Assembly (NCBI GenBank): GCA_024529925.1
Contig: JAFEUB010000774.1
Coordinates: 528,001-592,000 of the forward strand
DNA from: Ophthalmolycus amberensis
Lineage: Eukaryota > Chordata > Actinopteri > Perciformes > Zoarcidae
Reading direction: 5' to 3'
Length of the DNA stretch: 64,000 nucleotides
In this document: positions 59,478-64,000 of the stretch, in pieces
Layout of the letters: the number at the start of each line of letters is the position of its first letter
Numbering within the stretch: position 1 is the first letter of the stretch
The notes under the pieces: model-generated
Seen by the model: the letters and a program-made list of their open reading frames with translations, nothing else
What the model was told of the DNA's origin: nothing
Databases searched by the model: none
Made by a program: the position numbers and the translations under genes

Positions 59478-61517
59478 CTGTAGAAAGATGAGAAAGAAAT
59501 AGATCAATGTAAACAACGACAACAAAGCAATGTCAGAAAACATGTTCAAGTTAAAACTATATGTCAGCGTGCATTATGTGCATTTGTGAGACAGAAAAGC
59601 GTATGACACAGCCGGTAGTGGGGCTGTGGATTTATGAATTATGCCTTTAATTAGTTCTCAATATATAAAGAAAATTCCTGAAGAAACATCATTGTGCCAC
59701 AACACTCATATACAGACGCACTAGTTTGTTACCAGTGCTATTGGTCTCTCTCTGTTATGATGATCAATCAAATACAAAAACATCTGCAGAGAAGACCCTG
59801 AAGATCTTCCACCATATGATCTAATATATATACATATATCTCACCAAACACGCTGAGTGGAACTTCTTTTTGCAGGTGCGGCATCCCTTCTTGGGTAGGG
59901 AGTAGTTGGAGCCGTGGATAACAGAGAAGCAGATCATACAATCCTCTATTCCCTCGAAACGCTTATCCACGTTGTTCTTCCACAGAGCCAGGCCCTCCAT
60001 TATGCTGCCATTCTGAACAAACAAACCCACAGTTACCCTTTCTCACTCGTTTCGTCCTCTCTTCCTTAGCCGAGCCCTAAAAAGAAAGAATCTTTAAAGC
60101 CTCCTTATTCGGGTTGGGTGGTGAAACCCAGCATTGCATGGCCCCCAGGGATAAAGTATTAAAGACGGCAGTATTGCCAAGTTCCGAAATTACCGGTTCT
60201 TCAATAAAACCTTTGTGAGTATGATGAACAGCGGTAGTATCAAACAGTAACAGCTGTAGAACCCCAATCACATCAATCCTTATTCCTCGACCGGGTTTGG
60301 CTCAAGAGAACTTCACTGGTAGGAATATAATCTACGGTAGCTTCAGGTTGAACAACAGACATTGTGTGTTTGTGTTTCTACCTGATGTGTGAGGTAAGTG
60401 CTCAGCTGCAGCATCCAGTTCCTCCACTGCTGCACAGCAACTCCCACGCGCCTCCCACTCTCTACAGTGATGGAGCCCAGAGGGTAGTTCTGTGGTAGCT
60501 GAATCACCAACTCGATGAAGATCTCGTCCACAGAATAGGTAGCGATCACCTCCCGCGCTGCCGAGCGGGCCTTCACCTGCGGGCATTAACAGAAATACAC
60601 ACACCGTTTGCCTTTTGCCGCTGGGGGAGTTCAGTCTTACAGGAAGTCACCTGAACTAGTAAACGTTGCAGATCCACTAACTTACAGTCATGCTGTCAAA
60701 CAACTGGGTGCTCGAGTGGACGGAGGAGATTTCCTGGGCTGAGAGAACAGGGCTGACGTATTTAATGGTGAACTTCTCCACAGCGGCGCTCACTCTCTTC
60801 TCCTGGCTGTTCCACCAAAGCCGCACCATTGCAGGCAGATCCTGCACTGTGCTATAGTATACACTGCAAGCCAGGTGAGGGAGCTCCCACTCAACGCTCT
60901 CGCTGTCTGTGGGCGAGAAAATGCAGAGGTGAGAAGCGTGTTCACATTTCCCAGCTGGGTACGGACGTTTTGCAGGCGCACGTGTTCTAATTTACTGTGA
61001 ACAGCCAGAGACTGGCTCTCTGTAAAGAAGGTTTTGGTCTCCTTTGTGTCCGGCCCCTGGCCGGGACAGACGGGGTTCTCCGGCATCAGTTTGAAGAGGT
61101 GAAGGAGGAGCTTGTTAAGGGAGCCGCTTCTCCGAAGATACTGGGCATAATGGGCTCGCAGCTGGAAATACAATCAGAGGAGGAGTCAATACTGCGACAA
61201 CATTTCAAAGCACGCAGTCGTATAAATATGTTTGCTTGTATATCATCTCATACGCTCCGTCATGACTCACATGGGAGGGTGAGGATTTGAAAAAGGTGAG
61301 GAGCAGCTTCCAGGCCAGTAAGTAGCCCAGGATGCAGGAGTACTCCACACCGAGAGGCTGGACCACTGCGAACTCTCCCACTTGAACCCCCGCCAGGATA
61401 CTAACGCACAGTTCCTCACAGGTCGACAGGACGGCCATCAGAGACGCGGGAGGAGAACTTAACACAGAAATGAAACGAAACTGTAAGAACAGTTTGAAAA
61501 TATAACTTCCTTTAAAT

Positions 61518-61565
<48 letters not shown>

Positions 61566-63923
61566 ACACACAGTATTATGATTTCCTCAGTTTACTTACA
61601 GACATGGCTCATCACCATCATCATCAGACTTGTTGTTGTCTCCTTCTCCGTCACACTCGGGCAGCTGAGGCATGACCCTGAATTGACAATAAGCAACCAT
61701 GTTCATTTTTCTTTTATATCTTGTGGTAAGCGTGAGAGCATCATTCTATGCTTGTGCAGATTGGCAATTGTATGACACATCAAAGATTGAAGGGATTGTC
61801 GATGATTTTTTTCCATTCATATATATAGTCATATTTTATGACGCTGACATCTTTAAAAAATTTAGAAAAATATGATTGTGTTATAGCTGTTCTATAAATG
61901 TAATTTATGGTGCTGTAGGAATGCTGCTAGACCGCCCTGTTAATACAGGTGCAGGCGGGAGAGTTTTGTTTTTGTGGAAATGATAAAAATACATTTTTAC
62001 TTTTTTTTAGACCGAGAACTGAAACCATAACAGAGACAAGTACTAAGTCACTTTTTAGCAGAAATGCTATTCTCTGTTAATTCAAGAAAAATGTACCCAC
62101 ATTTGCGCACTGATACACACTCTTACAATAAAATCCTTACTTTTCCAACAAGTGGTGGACCGTGATCTGCAGAGGCCTGGCCTTAAACAGCAGCAGAGGA
62201 CAGAAAGTGTTGAGCAGCGTCTGGAGGGGCTCTGGCAGGTTCGTCTTCTGGTCCGCTATGAACCGTGGTGGAAGGGAGTTCTGTGTCAGCTGCTCCACAC
62301 GCACGTATGTCAGAGCCATGCCGACTGACTGCAGCACCGCCAAGGGGAAAACGGGGTCATCCGGTTCAGTGAAGGCATCTGCGTTCAGACAAGAAGCACT
62401 ACGAGTTGTGGATTCAGGACTGTTACATAAAGTGGTTACATGCATTTTAAAAGATTAGAGATAGACATGCATAAATGGTCATTATTCACTAGTGACATGC
62501 TTAATGAAAAGAAAGTTTTTGGTACATTTTGGTGCTTGACTTCCCCCCGAGTAGGCTTGCTTCTCAGAGATTGTGTCATAAGTTAAACTAAATCCACACA
62601 CACACGCACCTGTGATGTTGACCGGTAAAGGAAACAGCAGGTTGAAGATTCCTTCCACGAAGAACTCCGTCCATTCACGGGTCAGTTCGGACGGCAGTTT
62701 CTCCAGCACATCGGGAGAAGACGATGTGAAGAACTGGTTCAGCTTCACTATCGCTGCAGCGTTCTCACACACAAACAGCTGCACCCAAGGGTTCCATAAG
62801 CTGCTCACATTCTCGCTGCCGGTCTGAAATTGGAAGGCAAGCAAATGAAGTCGGAGATCGAGAGGGACAGCAGATGCGTGCCGTGAATAAGAAACAAAAA
62901 AATATATATTCCTTTATTTAGAGTCAGCAGAGTAGCATGGTGAGCACTCTAACAATTCAAATACCTAAGGTGAAGAGTTCAACCCCCGAGAGCTCAACTC
63001 TGTAGCCGCTCAATGGCCTCTGACCTCAAAGTCCCCCAAAACCACACAATATGCACGACCAATGTCTCACCTCCAACCACGCCAACATAGAGCAGAGCAA
63101 GAAATCCCACTGGCTGCCCCCGAGAACTCTGGGACAATTAGTCACCAGCCAGGACAGAAAGCGCATCATCTCCGCAGCAAGGTTCAACTCTTCTGCAGTT
63201 GCTTTAGACAGATCACTGAAACACCGAGATGTGACAGATGTAGATGCATCGGTAGAAAGCATCGGAAGTTTGAACAGTGTTTCAAGAGATTAAATAAACA
63301 TTAAAGAAATGTTTAAAATGTCTGTGTGACCACATTACCTGCTAAAGAGGAACCAATCCTCCTTGCTGCTCCTCCACTCCATCACGGTGGCCAGGATAGC
63401 CTGCAGAACCTCCTCCTCTACGTGCGTGTTGGCTTTTAGACAGCACAGCAGCACCGCAAGACACCCGTACACATCTGTGACACACACACACACACATCAT
63501 TTGTTTGGTTCAAGTCCAAAATGTGCATGTATGCACTTGTGCATGTGTGTGTTTTTATGTGTGTAATCTCACTGTCATTTTCTTGCCAGTTGATTATTCC
63601 AGCAGTTGCCAGAGCCACAAGAGTCTCTTGGTCCTCTGTGGTCATGGTGGGGCAGAGCACCTGGAGCGTGCTCAGTTTGCCCTGAGACACCGGGAACAAA
63701 CTGACCAAACAGACCATTTTCAATATGCAACAGTGGCGAGAGGGGCCATGTAAAAAGATTTGAGTTTTTTGAGGAGAAAAAAATGCCATTAATAAATAAA
63801 TGGTTAAACCTGTCTGCACTGCCGTAAAGCCTCCTCACGGTTGCACTGTGTGTGGCTGCCAAGTTATTGGTGTGGATATAGTTCTCCAGAGTCAGAGACC
63901 AGAGACCTCCATCCTCCACCGAC
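59415..63923 (-). CDS. ltn1: ltn1, partial (last 13 exons; listerin E3 ubiquitin ligase)
   Basis: Listerin binds the 60S subunit of split stalled ribosomes with NEMF and ubiquitinates the trapped nascent chain, marking it for VCP/proteasome. Minus-strand exons, in transcript order: 63923-63810, 63700-63573, 63474-63339, 63215-63071, 62823-62610, 62378-62141, 61677-61600, 61457-61271, 61161-60996, 60906-60686, 60576-60382, 60012-59845, 59477-59415. All have GT-AG borders and matching phases, giving about 683 residues to TAA. Human LTN1 is about 1766 residues, so this is the C-terminal two fifths: HEAT-like helices, RWD region and RING. The near-exact human-like blocks ([47 protein letters not shown]) make the identity certain. 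The 5' exons lie beyond 64,000. Confidence 0.97.
59845..60012 (-). CDS. ltn1: ltn1 exon: first part of RING domain
   Basis: Encodes [20 protein letters not shown] and the first zinc ligands CMIC, then C-x2-C and H of [13 protein letters not shown]. Phase 0 at both ends. Acceptor TTGTTCAG, donor GTGAGA. Confidence 0.97.
60382..60576 (-). CDS. ltn1: ltn1 exon: RWD core
   Basis: Exactly 65 codons, [20 protein letters not shown] through QLSTYLTHQ, with the RWD motif NYPLGSI. Phase 0 at both ends. Acceptor GCCCGCAG, donor GTAGAA. Confidence 0.96.
60686..60906 (-). CDS. ltn1: ltn1 exon: start of RWD region
   Basis: Encodes [40 protein letters not shown] and [26 protein letters not shown] is a listerin hallmark. 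The RWD domain contacts the 60S subunit near the exit tunnel. Acceptor GCCCACAG, donor GTAAGT, ends phase 0. Confidence 0.96.
60996..61161 (-). CDS. ltn1: ltn1 exon
   Basis: Encodes [31 protein letters not shown] and a variable tail with [13 protein letters not shown]. Acceptor TTTCCAG, donor GTAAAT, ends phase 1. Confidence 0.94.
61271..61457 (-). CDS. ltn1: ltn1 exon
   Basis: Encodes [20 protein letters not shown] through [10 protein letters not shown], with the conserved [15 protein letters not shown] helix. Acceptor GTTAAG, donor GTGAGT, ends phase 0. Confidence 0.95.
61520..61561. repeat. (TA)n microsatellite, 42 bp
   Basis: Twenty-one uninterrupted TA units in an ltn1 intron; a cruciform-prone sequence. 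Confidence 0.96.
61600..61677 (-). CDS. ltn1: ltn1 exon: acidic linker
   Basis: A 78-bp exon encoding [20 protein letters not shown] then GDEPC. This is the acidic linker that in the human protein also follows a 'MPQLPQ-D' motif. Acceptor AATTCAG, donor GTAAGT. The intron on its 3' side (61478-61599 region) contains a TA microsatellite. Confidence 0.92.
62141..62378 (-). CDS. ltn1: ltn1 exon
   Basis: Encodes [20 protein letters not shown] through [11 protein letters not shown], including [10 protein letters not shown], conserved in listerin. Acceptor AACGCAG, donor GTAAGG, ends phase 2. Confidence 0.94.
62610..62823 (-). CDS. ltn1: ltn1 exon
   Basis: Encodes [20 protein letters not shown] through LPVNIT. 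Contains the [11 protein letters not shown] helix. Acceptor TTTCAG, donor GTGCGT (less usual), ends phase 1. Confidence 0.92.
63071..63215 (-). CDS. ltn1: ltn1 exon
   Basis: Encodes [20 protein letters not shown] through [10 protein letters not shown], a conserved listerin block. Acceptor GTTTCAG, donor GTGAGA, ends phase 0. Confidence 0.93.
63339..63474 (-). CDS. ltn1: ltn1 exon
   Basis: Encodes [20 protein letters not shown] through EDWFLFS. Acceptor GTCACAG, donor GTAATG. Phases 1 in, 2 out. A CA microsatellite sits just upstream of the acceptor (63480-63496 on plus). Confidence 0.88.
63573..63700 (-). CDS. ltn1: ltn1 exon
   Basis: Encodes [20 protein letters not shown] through NWQEND. 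I chose the acceptor TTTGGTCAG (exon from 63700) rather than the nearer GTCTCAG (63681), because only the former keeps the frame with the preceding phase-2 exon. Donor GTGAGA. Confidence 0.75.
63810..63923 (-). CDS. ltn1: ltn1 exon (first in window)
   Basis: Encodes [20 protein letters not shown] through RLYGSAD, helical-repeat region. Enters in phase 2 and leaves in phase 2. Acceptor CCTGTAG, donor GTTTAA, which is weak but required by the frame. Confidence 0.8.
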
Positions 63924-64000
63924 CTACAGGGTAACAACACACATATATGCACTGGATACCGTTTCTTCAGAAGCTATGTCATGTATTACATTTCTTCAAA

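Larger units (their letters stand above)
59478..63809 (-). other. ltn1: ltn1 introns (twelve, all under 500 bp)
   Basis: Compact introns from about 90 to 470 bp. Notable contents are a TA microsatellite (61520-61561), CA runs (62597-62606, 63480-63496) and a T-rich stretch near 62000. No embedded gene or RNA recognised. 63924-64000 is the start of the next upstream intron. Confidence 0.85.

Noticed and set aside
62935..63000. tRNA-like head of a SINE in an ltn1 intron (gtagcatggtgagc ... gagttcaaccccc)
   Set aside because: Weak resemblance to A and B boxes only. I could not fold a cloverleaf or find a SINE tail, so no RNA gene is called.

Overview
The window is nuclear DNA from a ray-finned fish, probably a percomorph. 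The evidence is GT-AG spliced vertebrate genes, short coding exons in repeat-rich introns, abundant CA/GT microsatellites, and dispersed repeat families I recognise from teleost genomes (an L2-type LINE ending in TTGCC repeats, hAT- and Tc1-type non-autonomous elements). The species assignment is inference. I see no bacterial, viral or organellar gene content.

Two protein-coding genes can be supported, and they converge. On the plus strand, positions 1 to about 30,000 hold the 3' part of cadm2 (synaptic cell adhesion molecule 2, nectin-like 3). Six coding exons cover the second half of Ig domain 2, Ig domain 3, a threonine/proline-rich stalk, the transmembrane segment and a cytoplasmic tail ending in EYFI. 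Its 5' exons lie to the left of the window. On the minus strand, 58,780-63,923 hold the last 13 exons of ltn1 (listerin, the E3 ligase of ribosome-associated quality control), including the RWD region and the split RING domain. Its 5' exons lie to the right. All 19 exons join in frame with GT-AG junctions, so both partial genes appear intact.

Region by region: 1-25,088 is cadm2 exons and introns, with an inverted pair of L2 LINE copies around four exons and a large inverted repeat in the last intron. 25,089-30,020 reads as a long cadm2 3' UTR. 30,020-58,780 is intergenic DNA without a credible gene. It contains a fold-back repeat with a Tc1-like MITE at its apex (38.2-39.2 kb), a hAT element carrying 21-bp minisatellites that has been tandemly duplicated (42.2-44.4 kb), further non-autonomous elements at 53.6 and 55.1 kb, and many microsatellites.

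The two genes have unrelated jobs: trans-synaptic adhesion, and degradation of nascent chains on stalled ribosomes. Nothing in the sequence suggests co-regulation beyond convergent neighbouring 3' ends. I did not find a previously undescribed biological system. The most interesting material is structural: rearrangements around transposons whose order of events can be read from the sequence, and inverted intronic repeats placed where they could affect cadm2 RNA.
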